Notes: generated by a model not told the origin, from the sequence alone. 27,006 nucleotides of DNA from Bacteroidales bacterium UBA5281 (GCA_002410555.1 DHSR01000051.1:1-27006), one strand, 5' to 3'. Positions 15,521 to 24,116 are shown, counted from the stretch's first letter. A program made the numbers and translations.

Positions 15521-17785
15521 TCAGATTTTCGAAAACTTTAATGTCTTAAGAAGGGCCCCCTGTGCTGATTTCAGGGAAATCAGGTAAAATCCGGGTTTCA
15601 TGGAGGCGACATTCAAGGTCAGTATATTTTCTCCACCCGGGCAGAAGTGTGTTTCACGCTGGCAAGTTATTCCCGTAGAAGTGTAAATTTCGGAAACAAT
15701 TGTGGTTTGCCGGTCAAGGTTGAAGGTGAAGTTGATGTTACCCGTGGCCGGATTTGGAAAAAGCTTCACTCCGTTCACAAATAAATCCGCTTCATCAATA
15801 CCATATACGTTGGAAGAAGCTATGAATAACTGTAGCTGCATTGCCTGATTATCAAATTCGGCAAGGTTTACTGCAAGTGCATCGCTGTATTTTCCGGCAA
15901 TTTCGGCCCTGAGCGTGTATGCTCCCAAAGGAATACCCGAAAACACGAAGTTTCCCGCCATATCGGTATGGCACAGCGAAATGATATTGCCCTCACGAAG
16001 CAGATAAATAATCCTTTCCGTCAAATCAACTTGCGAATTGTCTGCGCAAGTCAAGTGCCCGCTGATCAGACCCGGGCCGATTTCCATAGGAGGCAAAGCA
16101 GGCATCACCACATCGGCATCAAATACATCGCCATCGGATAGGCTGAACGGCTGTGCCTGCTGCCAGTAAGGTACATCGCCCGAGTAAACCGGCAAAAAAG
16201 AAGTGTAGGCATTCGATTCCGGCGTAAGATTGGCCTGTACCACATATTCGCCTTCCAATACATCAATAAAGAAGTAGTAGCCATACTCCCAGAAGTTGGC
16301 TCTGGCAATTTCGCTCAGGCGGTTTCCCGATTTTTTGTATAACCTCACAAGGGCTGTGTCACCGGTAAAATCAGGATTGTTAATCGGGAAGTTTCCGGCA
16401 AAGACTTGTCCACCAAGATTATGGTAAGCTGGTGTGTTGATTATCTTACACTTTGTACTGCTACACTCACCAATAGGGCCAAACCACGTAAAAATGGTAA
16501 GACACACCTCATAGGTTCCGCTGTTTTCATAAGTGTGTTCTGGAAATCTTTCGTAAGAATAATTCCCATCGCCAAAATCCCAATACCAGTTGCTAATATT
16601 TGTGCCGAGCGATTCATCAACAAACCAGTAATGATTAACGTTTCCGGGTATCGAATCAAGCCTGTAAGTAAAATCAGCCTGACAATAGGGAATTGTATCT
16701 CCAACAGAGATATATGAACAAAACACATCCTGGCAACCGGTCAAATTACTGATAACGGCCAGGCAAACATGATAAATTCCGGCCTGCTCCCAGGTATGCA
16801 CCGGTTTGGTTTCATAAGAAAATGGAGTTCCGTCACCGAAATCCCAAATCACCTGATCAAACATACCTGTTGACAGGTTGGTAAAAGCAAAAGTCAGCTC
16901 CTGTAATTGTTCAAATGAAAAATCAGCATGGCAGTCGGCAATGGAATCGGCAATGATAATATTGCTGCAAAAGGTATCCTCGCATTGTGTTGAATCGTTG
17001 TAAATGGTGAGGCAAACTGGATAGTCTCCTGGCATATTCCACGCATGGACCGGATTTTGCTCGGCCGAAGTGGTGCCATCCCCAAAATTCCAAAGCCAGA
17101 CATCAGGGAAACCAGTAGAAAGATCAGTAAAAGCTACGGTATTTCCCTGAACATCAAAGGTGTATAAGGCTTCACAATCCGTGGGAAGAAGATTTACCCA
17201 CACTTCGAGGCAGAAAGTACTTGTACATGCGAGCATGGAATCAACCATAGTAAGGCACACATTATAAATGCCTGGCTGAGCGTATTCGTGCAGAGGTTCA
17301 AAATTATTGGAAAAGGTGCCATCGCCAAAATCCCAGTACCAGTAAGTTGAATAGCTTACCGGAAAGCTTAAATTCTCAAAGCCTATAAGCTGTTGATTGG
17401 CAGGCATTGGTTCAGCTATAAAGGAGGCTTCGCAAGTGGTCATCTGGGTGCAGATTTCAAAATCGGCATAGATCGGAATGGAATCGTAGATTGAAAAACT
17501 TTGAGCTATGGTTTGCTGGTTGCAATCATATACCCACACCGCGATAGAAACCGAAGTATCATTGGGTTGCACCACTATCTGGGCGAAATAAAAACCCTGA
17601 TCATTGGAGTATGCGGTTGTTACCGGGATTTCGGGCACGAAGCCCAAATAAACGGCTTGCTGGGCTATGGCTTGACCGGTTTCGGAAGCCGTTATCTGTC
17701 CCTGTACTGTTATTTGTTGCTGGGCTTTTCCTACAAAGGTCAACAACGACAGCAGGCTGCAAAATAAAAGGGTTGTTATTTTCAT
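15521..17785 (-). CDS. PKD-repeat protein, predicted T9SS cargo
   Basis: An exported protein of 754 residues. Order: signal peptide (1-21, GKAQ), a carboxypeptidase-regulatory-like module (about 24-110), four PKD domains (W-x-FGDG motifs near 149, 230, 313 and 400), two further beta modules (about 430-650), and a C-terminal sorting region (LFPNPATGNINFTF onwards, about 675-754, ending LLKTLKFSKI). Its domain order matches the split gene downstream, so the two are tandem paralogues. Each of the first three PKD units has four cysteines at identical spacing (C177, C187, C192, C204; C258, C268, C273, C285; C341, C351, C356, C368), likely disulfides. The start is 11 bases after the upstream stop, so it belongs to the sigma-factor operon. 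PKD repeats usually serve as stalks or adhesive modules; ligand unknown. Confidence 0.88.
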   Translation of the reverse strand: MKITTLLFCSLLSLLTFVGKAQQQITVQGQITASETGQAIAQQAVYLGFVPEIPVTTAYSNDQGFYFAQIVVQPNDTSVSIAVWVYDCNQQTIAQSFSIYDSIPIYADFEICTQMTTCEASFIAEPMPANQQLIGFENLSFPVSYSTYWYWDFGDGTFSNNFEPLHEYAQPGIYNVCLTMVDSMLACTSTFCLEVWVNLLPTDCEALYTFDVQGNTVAFTDLSTGFPDVWLWNFGDGTTSAEQNPVHAWNMPGDYPVCLTIYNDSTQCEDTFCSNIIIADSIADCHADFSFEQLQELTFAFTNLSTGMFDQVIWDFGDGTPFSYETKPVHTWEQAGIYHVCLAVISNLTGCQDVFCSYISVGDTIPYCQADFTYRLDSIPGNVNHYWFVDESLGTNISNWYWDFGDGNYSYERFPEHTYENSGTYEVCLTIFTWFGPIGECSSTKCKIINTPAYHNLGGQVFAGNFPINNPDFTGDTALVRLYKKSGNRLSEIARANFWEYGYYFFIDVLEGEYVVQANLTPESNAYTSFLPVYSGDVPYWQQAQPFSLSDGDVFDADVVMPALPPMEIGPGLISGHLTCADNSQVDLTERIIYLLREGNIISLCHTDMAGNFVFSGIPLGAYTLRAEIAGKYSDALAVNLAEFDNQAMQLQLFIASSNVYGIDEADLFVNGVKLFPNPATGNINFTFNLDRQTTIVSEIYTSTGITCQRETHFCPGGENILTLNVASMKPGFYLISLKSAQGALLKTLKFSKI

Positions 17786-17796
17786 GGTATGTTTAT

Positions 17797-19134
17797 TTAA
17801 AACCGGTAAAGCAGACCGGCACGGATACCGATGCTTTGCGGTTTGGTTTGATACCCCTGGTAAACCGGGCGGAGATACGTTTTATAGGTTGGTTCGAGCT
17901 GCAAGGTGAGCCTTTGTGAAATATGCAGCCCGATACCCAATGCCGCTGCTATCTGCCAGTTGGTCGAAACCCGCACTGGATTAAGTTGGTCAATAGATTG
18001 CAGACTTGCATTTTCGCGGCTGAAGTTGATTCCAGGTTCACTGGAATTAAGCATAACCGAAAATATAGGTCCGGCTTTAATGCTGAGCGTGAACAGACGT
18101 TTATTGTAAAACTGGTAACCGGCCATAAGTGGAATCTGCAGATAGGTGTAGCGGTTGGCTGTTTTGGCTTCCATATTGTGATCAACGGAATCAAATACGC
18201 CCAGCACTTCTGTATTGAATTGTATTGAACCATAATTGTTTGGATCAGAGCTGAACGAAACTACCTTATTGTAATAGCCGATGCTATCGAAAGAGTTATA
18301 GTTAACAAGGAAGCGGCCATTGTCGTCGCTCAGGCAAACTGCAGCACCGGTTTCGAGCAGCCAGGGTCCCCTGAAAGTGGAAAGGCTGAGACCCAGCGCA
18401 CGACTTTGTTTGGTGTGATTGTCCCCGTAATCAATCCGGTCCCAGGCAGTATAAACCCCGCCAATTAGCGGAATACTGTTTTTTCTGTATATGGCCGGTT
18501 TGCCCGATTGGCGATATTTCCCGGTGAACACGGATGTTGCCGAAACGGGTATAAACACAGCAGGTTGTGAACTCAGCCAGTGGGTAAAATCGGTCCGGAG
18601 ATCAGTTATTGAAGCGGAATTTTCATTTGTTGCAGATGAAGTTTTCCTAATAATGGATTCAACAGCAGTACTTTTCACCACTGTTTCGTTTTTCGTGATG
18701 CTGTTTACGCTGATATCTGCATAGGGTGCTGAACCTACTTTTGAAATTGTTTCTGCCTTTTGTGGTCTCTGTTTTGCAGTTTCAACGGTGGTTTCCTCTG
18801 GTATTTCAGTGGATATTGCTGATTTGTTTGATGGAACAATGGGTTGATTATTGTCAATAACAGGAGCTTCTGTTTGCTGAATCGAGTTAATATCTCCCTG
18901 ATCGGGATTGTTATGGCCGCTGAAATACCACAGCAGTGCTAGGCCGGTAAGCACCGCGGCTGCAACACCAATCAGTACAATACGGCCAATACTTATTGCC
19001 GGAATTACTGGTGCAGGAGGGGAAACCGTGAGGCTGGCCCCTATTTTTTTCCACAGTTCAGGCGGAGGGGCTGGCTTGAAATCGCCCAGCCCTTCGCTGA
19101 AAAGTTGATCAATGTTTTTTCGTTCGTCTTTCAT
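17797..19134 (-). CDS. Presumed transmembrane anti-sigma factor with C-terminal beta-barrel-like domain
   Basis: A 445-residue protein. The N-terminus (1-48) is cytoplasmic by prediction and has LFSEGLGDFKPAPPPELWKKI, like the short sigma-binding heads of Bacteroidota anti-sigma proteins. One membrane segment follows (about 49-71), then a Ser/Thr/Pro/Glu-rich linker (about 72-165). The C-terminal part of about 270 residues has alternating strands typical of small outer-membrane barrels of the porin/OmpA type and ends in aromatic Phe (GIRAGLLYRF). There is no classical signal peptide. The start overlaps the sigma-factor stop by 4 bp (ATGA), so the pair is coupled. I infer that it holds the sigma factor at the inner membrane while sensing the envelope or outer membrane. 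Anti-sigma activity is inferred from position and the N-terminal pattern, not from a recognised catalytic or zinc motif. Confidence 0.75.
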   Translation of the reverse strand: MKDERKNIDQLFSEGLGDFKPAPPPELWKKIGASLTVSPPAPVIPAISIGRIVLIGVAAAVLTGLALLWYFSGHNNPDQGDINSIQQTEAPVIDNNQPIVPSNKSAISTEIPEETTVETAKQRPQKAETISKVGSAPYADISVNSITKNETVVKSTAVESIIRKTSSATNENSASITDLRTDFTHWLSSQPAVFIPVSATSVFTGKYRQSGKPAIYRKNSIPLIGGVYTAWDRIDYGDNHTKQSRALGLSLSTFRGPWLLETGAAVCLSDDNGRFLVNYNSFDSIGYYNKVVSFSSDPNNYGSIQFNTEVLGVFDSVDHNMEAKTANRYTYLQIPLMAGYQFYNKRLFTLSIKAGPIFSVMLNSSEPGINFSRENASLQSIDQLNPVRVSTNWQIAAALGIGLHISQRLTLQLEPTYKTYLRPVYQGYQTKPQSIGIRAGLLYRF

Positions 19135-19697
19135 GACTTAACGCTTATATTTTTAGTGGCCAGTTCGGTCTCAACCATTTGTCTCAGTTTATTCCGGGCC
19201 TTCATCAGTTGGGTTTTTGAAGTGCTTTCGCTGATGCCGAGCATTATTGCAATTTGCCGGTGCGGCAGGTTTTCAAAAACAAACAGGTTAAAAACCAGTT
19301 GGTAACCTTCGGGCAATGCCTGTATCAATTTAAGCAGGGTTTTCTGTGGGATTCCCGCTGCCGGAAAAGTTTCCGGTTCATCATCAGGCAATTCATCAGG
19401 AGCATCGGCATAACTGCTTACAAACAAATACTTCAGGTTATCACGCCTGAAATTTATAGCCTGATTGACTACCAACCGCTTCATCCAACCTTCAAAAGAG
19501 CCTTTAAATCCAAAGGAACCCACCTTCGCAAAAATCTTAATAAATGATTCCTGCAACAGGTCTTCGGCTTCGGCCCGGCTGCGTGCATAGCGAAGACAAA
19601 TACCAAACAGCACCCCCGAAAACCGCTGGTACAATTCGTATTGTGCTTGCTTATCGCCTGATAAACAGTCTTTTATTAATTTGTCATCGCTTCGCAT
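19131..19697 (-). CDS. ECF-type RNA polymerase sigma factor
   Basis: A 188-residue sigma-70 family factor of the extracytoplasmic-function group. Region 2 (about 22-90) has the core-binding and -10-recognition motif AEDLLQESFIKIF and GWMKRLVVNQAINFRR. A short acidic linker follows (DELPDDEPETF). Region 4 (about 115-172) carries the helix-turn-helix LPHRQIAIMLGISESTSKTQLMKARNKLR. Length is typical. It leads an operon with a presumed membrane anti-sigma partner and two T9SS-exported PKD proteins, which are probably its targets. A perfect -7 box lies about 25 bases upstream of the ATG, matching the housekeeping consensus, so basal expression may come from the primary sigma factor. Confidence 0.93.
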   Translation of the reverse strand: MRSDDKLIKDCLSGDKQAQYELYQRFSGVLFGICLRYARSRAEAEDLLQESFIKIFAKVGSFGFKGSFEGWMKRLVVNQAINFRRDNLKYLFVSSYADAPDELPDDEPETFPAAGIPQKTLLKLIQALPEGYQLVFNLFVFENLPHRQIAIMLGISESTSKTQLMKARNKLRQMVETELATKNISVKS

Positions 19698-19722
19698 TCA
19701 CTCCCTTGTATGGAAACAGACA

Positions 19723-19730
19723 CAAAAATA
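19723..19730 (-). promoter_or_regulatory. Bacteroidota -7 box for the sigma-factor operon
   Basis: Reads TATTTTTG on the minus strand, identical to the box before the metal cassette at 9298 and a perfect TAnnTTTG match. The leader would be about 20 bases. The -33 element is only a partial match. Confidence 0.45.
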
Positions 19731-19789
19731 CAGGCCAGGTTGCCTGTGAGGATGAAATAAAGATAAATAAAATCCGGGAAACACACCTC

Positions 19790-19967
19790 TCCGCTGGTAA
19801 GCCGCCACAAAGGTTTGATATCGATGTCTTATGCCATTCGCTTTGGTTAAAATTTGATCTAACGGTACAATATAATGGCCGCATCCGACTGCCACTCAAT
19901 ATGCCTGCGCTAAGCGAAGGGGGTTATGGCGACTATTCCTCCTGGATTATTTTATTGTTGCAACGCG
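19790..19967 (+). pseudogene. Frameshifted fragment of a TonB-dependent receptor C-terminal region
   Basis: This stretch matches 11696-11848 of the intact receptor gene at most positions, beginning TCCGCTGGTAAGCCGCCAC and still clearly alike at GGTTATGGCGACTATTC. A 4-base deletion near 19845 breaks the frame. Before it the reading is LVSRHKGL-like; after it, KFDLTVQYNGRIRLPLNMP in another frame. Similarity fades past about 19967. No start, no signal peptide and no remainder of the barrel is present. It is a relic of a paralogous receptor or of a partial duplication, and lies just upstream of the sigma-operon promoter. Confidence 0.85.
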
Positions 19968-19988
19968 ATGTGGTGCTTTGCTACCATC

Positions 19989-20313
19989 TTAATTGTCCTG
20001 GAGCTTTATAAAGAATTTTGTCGACCATGAGAAATTGGCAACTGTATCTTCTGTATAATCCGGCATTAAATTTACCAGTTTTTCGTCCATTCTATAAGTA
20101 TAAATCTCCATTTCGGAGTTTTCAGGAAGCTTAAAAACGAGTGTATCTAAACTGAAATTATAGTCATACGATTCTCCTTTATTCAGGCTATGTTGAACAC
20201 AATAATGAACAGATAGGTTAACTTCAGGAATTGATTTCTCATCTAAAATGGCGAATGATTTTTATAAAAGTAAAATTTGCCTGTTCAATTAAAGTTGTAC
20301 TGTCTCTTAACGC
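19989..20313 (-). pseudogene. Remnant 3' end of an unidentified gene
   Basis: The minus strand holds about 85 codons with protein-like composition, running to TAA (19989-19991) through LPENSEMEIYTYRMDEKLV and ending STKFFIKLQDN. There is no usable start. A shift near 20258 joins it to another frame (LRDSTTLIEQANFTFIK) that runs back to a stop at about 20313. The parts together look like the tail of a gene that lost its front and picked up a frameshift. I do not recognise the family. It lies between the TonB-receptor relic and the lipoprotein gene. Confidence 0.55.
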
Positions 20314-20324
20314 TGATTAATAAA

Positions 20325-20825
20325 TCAATGCAAAGGAGCCGACAGGTGTGTATGAACGAATTGCCACTTACCGTCTCTTTTTTCTACAAAGCCCGTAAAG
20401 CGTAAATCACTGTATTCGCGGGGGGTATCCTCTACCGTGAAATTGTATTGCAACACCGTTGAAAACCAGGCTGAATTGCATCCCGGACTGAGGTAAATCA
20501 CCTGATCGCGCGCCGAGATATATGTATTTTCGAACATATTGAACTGATTCACAAATTTCGATTTTACCGCTTCATATCCTATCAGCTCTTCATTGCGATC
20601 GGTGCCAATGGTATATACTGATGAATCATTGGTCCAGATTTCTTCAATGATACCAATATTCCCCGTTTCGTTGGCAATTATATACTTCTGCAACAGCAGT
20701 TTTATGGCTGCTTTTTCGGCAACAGGATTGGGTTGCTGCGGCGGCGTATTTCGATTGCTGTTGGAATTGCAGGCGGTAAAAGCCAGTATCAATAAGGGAA
20801 ACAGTAGGATATTGAAGCGTTTCAT
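20325..20825 (-). CDS. NTF2/SnoaL-like lipoprotein
   Basis: A 166-residue protein. The N-terminus is a lipoprotein signal (hydrophobic core, then lipobox LAFTAC with Cys19), followed by an Asn/Ser/Pro-rich spacer. The rest fits an NTF2-like cone fold of the SnoaL_3/DUF4440 sort: a first helix (AEKAAIKLLLQKYIIANETGN), GYEAVKSKF, and a final strand pair with GFVEKRDGKWQFVHTHLS. Such domains bind small ligands or act as simple enzymes; no specific role can be assigned. Predicted location is the periplasmic face of a membrane. The gene is single and divergent from the P-type ATPase. A near-match -7 box (TATCTTTA on the minus strand, 20854-20861) lies about 30 bases upstream of the ATG. Confidence 0.85.
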   Translation of the reverse strand: MKRFNILLFPLLILAFTACNSNSNRNTPPQQPNPVAEKAAIKLLLQKYIIANETGNIGIIEEIWTNDSSVYTIGTDRNEELIGYEAVKSKFVNQFNMFENTYISARDQVIYLSPGCNSAWFSTVLQYNFTVEDTPREYSDLRFTGFVEKRDGKWQFVHTHLSAPLH

Positions 20826-20993
20826 GAGAAGATAATTTAGGTGATTGGAGATTTAAAGATACGATATATTTTCAATAAATTTATCAATTACTTAAAATTT
20901 TTTCTTCCGGGGCTCAATTTTTGATCCCTTTCCCTGTCCAGGTAGTAATAAACTGGTATGATCAATTTTTACTTATCTATTTTGGATTTTTTT

Positions 20994-23657
20994 ATGGAAT
21001 TATTTTACAATCAGTCGCCCGGGGAAGTGTTAGACCAATTACAGACAGATAAACAGCAGGGTTTATCTGCCGCAGAAGCCCGTAAAAGACTTGATGAATA
21101 TGGTGCAAACAGTTTGAGTACCAAAGGGAGCAAATCATTCTTAAAGATGTTTGTTGCTCAGTTTAAGAGTTTTATGATTATTGTGCTGTTGATTGCGGCA
21201 GCGGTATCGGGTTTTATCGGTATAATGGAAGATGAGGGGCTGCTTGATACCTGGGTTATTCTGGGTATTTTAATCGTCAATGCTTTGGTGGGAGCTTTTC
21301 AGGAAAAAAAAGCAGAATCCTCCCTTGAAGCATTAAAGGATCTCTCTGCACCCGATTCTATGGTGGTTCGTGAAGGTGAAAATATACAACTTCCCTCTCA
21401 GGATTTAGTTCCCGGTGATATAGTAATACTTGAAACCGGTGAAGTGGTACCTGCCGATCTGCGCCTGATTGAAGCTGTGAATCTTAAAATTCAGGAATCA
21501 GCCCTTACCGGCGAATCGGTTCCCGTTTTGAAGCAGGTTGAAGTGCTGTCAGGCACTGAGGATATTGCACTGGGTGACAGACTTAACATGGCTTTTTCAA
21601 GTGGGGTGGTAACTTACGGCCGGGGCAGAGGTGTAGTGGTGGCCACCGGAATGAATACTCAGGTTGGTAGTATTGCTGATATGCTTAGTCAAACTGCGGA
21701 TACGGAAACACCCATGAGTAAAAAGCTGGAACAGCTTGGAAAAATACTCGGTATTGCAGCTCTGGTGATAAGTGGTATCATATTTTTAGTGGGTGTTTTG
21801 TATGGTAATTCAATCATGTCTATGTTTATGACAGCAGTTACCCTTGCCGTAGCAGCCATTCCTGAAGGTCTGCCTGCTGTGTCTACTGTGGTTTTAGCCA
21901 TAGGGGTGCAGCGTATGGTCAAACGCAATGCCATCATCAGGAACCTTCCCTCGGTGGAAGCCCTGGGAAGTGCCTCTGTTATCTGCTCTGACAAAACAGG
22001 CACCCTCACTCAAAATAAGATGACTGTTACTCAGGCATTTATTGATCATAAAGAGGTGGATTTTATTGAGTCAACAGGTAAAACTGAAGATCTGGATTCC
22101 CTGAAAGAACTTTTAACTATTGCTATGCTTTGTACCGATGCACAGGAAGTAAAATCAGAAAGTGAAGACACAGAATATACCGGTGATCCTACTGAAACTG
22201 CCCTGCTTGCTGCCGGTGAAGCACTTGGGATGTCGAAAAAAGCACTCGAAAAGAATTATCCCCGGCTTGCCGAAATTCCTTTTGATTCTGAACGTAAGCG
22301 CATGACTACTCTTAACAGGATGAGTGAAAATGATATCAGGGTAAATGTTAAGGGTGGTCTGGATGAAATATTGAGTGTTTGTACCTCAATAACCGTAAAT
22401 AATAAAGTAAGGGCGTTGTCTTCCAAAGATATTGAGGAAATAAAAAAAGCAAATCAGGATATGGCAAGTGCTGCACTTAGGGTGCTGGCCATGGCCTATA
22501 AGGATTTAGATCAACTGCCTGGGAACGTTGATGTTGATTCAGTGGAATATGACCTTGTGTTTGCAGGAATGCTGGGCATGATGGATCCGGCACGTCCGGA
22601 AGTTATTGAAGCAGTTCAACGCTGCCGGACTGCTGGCATCCGGCCGATAATGATTACCGGTGATCATAAGATAACCGCTATGGCCATTGCCCGCGAAGTG
22701 GGTATTTATCGCGACGGTGATGAAGCCATTACCGGAAACGAGCTTCAGGCCATTGAGCAGTCTGAATTTGAAGATACGGTGCACAGATATTCCGTGTATG
22801 CCAGGGTAGCTCCGGAACATAAGGTTCGTATTGTTAAAGCCTGGCAAAAACGCAACGAAGTGGTTGCCATGACCGGAGATGGCGTAAATGATGCCCCTGC
22901 ACTAAAACAAGCCGATATAGGTGCCGCCATGGGAATTGTAGGTACTGATGTTGCCAAAGGCGCTGCTGATATGGTGCTGACCGACGATAATTTTGCCACT
23001 ATAGTGGCTGCGGTAGAAGAAGGCCGTCGCATTTATGATAATATCCTTAAAGCCATACAGTTTTTACTGTCAACCAATGTGGGCGAAATCTTTCTGATTC
23101 TGGTCGCTTCCATTGTTAATATTGGTACGCCCTTGTTACCCATTCATATTCTATGGGTAAATCTTGTTACCGATAGTCTGCCGGCACTTGCCCTGGCCAT
23201 TGACCCTCCCGAGAAAGATATTATGGAACGTAAACCCAAAAATACGGATGAGGGCTTTATGACCAAAGGTATGATCTGGCGAATCATGTATCAGGGTATT
23301 ATGATTGGGGCTATACCTTTAACAGCTTACATCATCGGATTGCGTGAAGGTGGCATTGAATTGGGACGCACCATGGCTTTTTCGTCACTGGTTTTTGCTC
23401 AGCTTATGCATGTGCGTAACCTGCATTCCAATACCCGCTCATCGCTGAGGATAAGCCCGTTGAAAAACAAACCTTTGATAGGGGCGGTTTTCATTTCCGC
23501 TGTTCTGGCTTTAATCGTATTGCTCGTACCGGTATTGCGCGAAACTTTTAGCTTTGTGCCAATGCAGAGCCACCAATGGGTTACGGTAGTGCTGATGTCG
23601 TTAATACCAATTGTGGTCGTTGATGTATTTAAGCTGCTTAAAATTAACGGTAAATAA
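20994..23657 (+). CDS. Calcium-type P2 cation-transporting ATPase
   Basis: An inner-membrane P-type ATPase of 887 residues from this ATG. An in-frame ATG 12 codons upstream adds only a hydrophobic stub, so MELFYNQS is preferred as the family-like start. Seen in order: actuator motif TGES, membrane-segment-4 motif PEGLP (290-294), phosphorylation motif DKTGTLT (Asp333), nucleotide-binding region with KGGLDEIL, hinge TGDGVNDAP (627-635), and the segment 5-6 ligands NVGE (695-698) and NLVTD (723-727). The last two and PEGLP correspond to the Ca2+-site residues of the animal SERCA pump, so Ca2+ export from the cytoplasm is likely, though some bacterial relatives carry Mn2+. Length is normal and all key residues are intact. 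It stands alone, divergent from the lipoprotein gene. Confidence 0.93.
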   Translation: MELFYNQSPGEVLDQLQTDKQQGLSAAEARKRLDEYGANSLSTKGSKSFLKMFVAQFKSFMIIVLLIAAAVSGFIGIMEDEGLLDTWVILGILIVNALVGAFQEKKAESSLEALKDLSAPDSMVVREGENIQLPSQDLVPGDIVILETGEVVPADLRLIEAVNLKIQESALTGESVPVLKQVEVLSGTEDIALGDRLNMAFSSGVVTYGRGRGVVVATGMNTQVGSIADMLSQTADTETPMSKKLEQLGKILGIAALVISGIIFLVGVLYGNSIMSMFMTAVTLAVAAIPEGLPAVSTVVLAIGVQRMVKRNAIIRNLPSVEALGSASVICSDKTGTLTQNKMTVTQAFIDHKEVDFIESTGKTEDLDSLKELLTIAMLCTDAQEVKSESEDTEYTGDPTETALLAAGEALGMSKKALEKNYPRLAEIPFDSERKRMTTLNRMSENDIRVNVKGGLDEILSVCTSITVNNKVRALSSKDIEEIKKANQDMASAALRVLAMAYKDLDQLPGNVDVDSVEYDLVFAGMLGMMDPARPEVIEAVQRCRTAGIRPIMITGDHKITAMAIAREVGIYRDGDEAITGNELQAIEQSEFEDTVHRYSVYARVAPEHKVRIVKAWQKRNEVVAMTGDGVNDAPALKQADIGAAMGIVGTDVAKGAADMVLTDDNFATIVAAVEEGRRIYDNILKAIQFLLSTNVGEIFLILVASIVNIGTPLLPIHILWVNLVTDSLPALALAIDPPEKDIMERKPKNTDEGFMTKGMIWRIMYQGIMIGAIPLTAYIIGLREGGIELGRTMAFSSLVFAQLMHVRNLHSNTRSSLRISPLKNKPLIGAVFISAVLALIVLLVPVLRETFSFVPMQSHQWVTVVLMSLIPIVVVDVFKLLKINGK

Positions 23658-23771
23658 CAGCAATCCAGGTTGAATTAATTCATCCTGAATTCCTTGTCTG
23701 GCTGTTGTAGGTTCTCTTAATTTTTAATACCCGACTTCCAGAGTCACCTTCTGGTACCGGCAATGACAGTT

Positions 23772-23945
23772 TTACCGGAGCATAATCTTTCCGGATGCTA
23801 CGCCATTGCTGTTGATCACTTCTACTAATAAATATACCCCGGCAGGAAGACTTCCGGTTTCAATTGTGATTATTTTAGACAGATCAGACAATTTGACTAC
23901 TTTTTCCACGATTTTTCTTCCTGTCATGTCTGAGAGGGTCTTATG
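23772..23945 (-). pseudogene. Orphan T9SS type A sorting-domain relic
   Basis: The minus strand encodes 57 codons between an in-frame TAA (23946-23948) and a TAA stop (23772-23774). The reading has the typical end of a T9SS type A sorting domain: TLSDMTGRKIVEKVV, then ETGSLPAGVYLLVEV, ending SGKIMLR. There is no start, signal peptide or passenger domain. It is the last trace of a lost secreted-protein gene. The reading resembles the end of the split PKD gene in pattern (GIYLLRLTTE) but is not a close copy. Confidence 0.75.
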
Positions 23946-24116
23946 TTAAAATATGTGCCAAATACTAACAAAACAGGTATGGGCTTGCGGAATAAATTTT
24001 AAATAAGTAAAAACAACAATTCTAAAAGAAATGACTATTGACCGTTAAAAACTATGAGATTCTTCTCTAAACTCTGAATGACAAATTGTTACGTCGAAAG
24101 GTGGATGGTTCAGTGA

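Noticed and set aside
19544..20011. Plus-strand open frame of 155 codons across the sigma-gene start and the receptor relic
   Set aside because: The first half is antisense to the sigma factor, and only the middle is receptor-like after a frameshift, so it is a chance fusion and not a gene.
20958..20993. Twelve-residue N-terminal extension of the P-type ATPase
   Set aside because: The extension is a short hydrophobic stub; the ATG at 20994 gives the usual family start.
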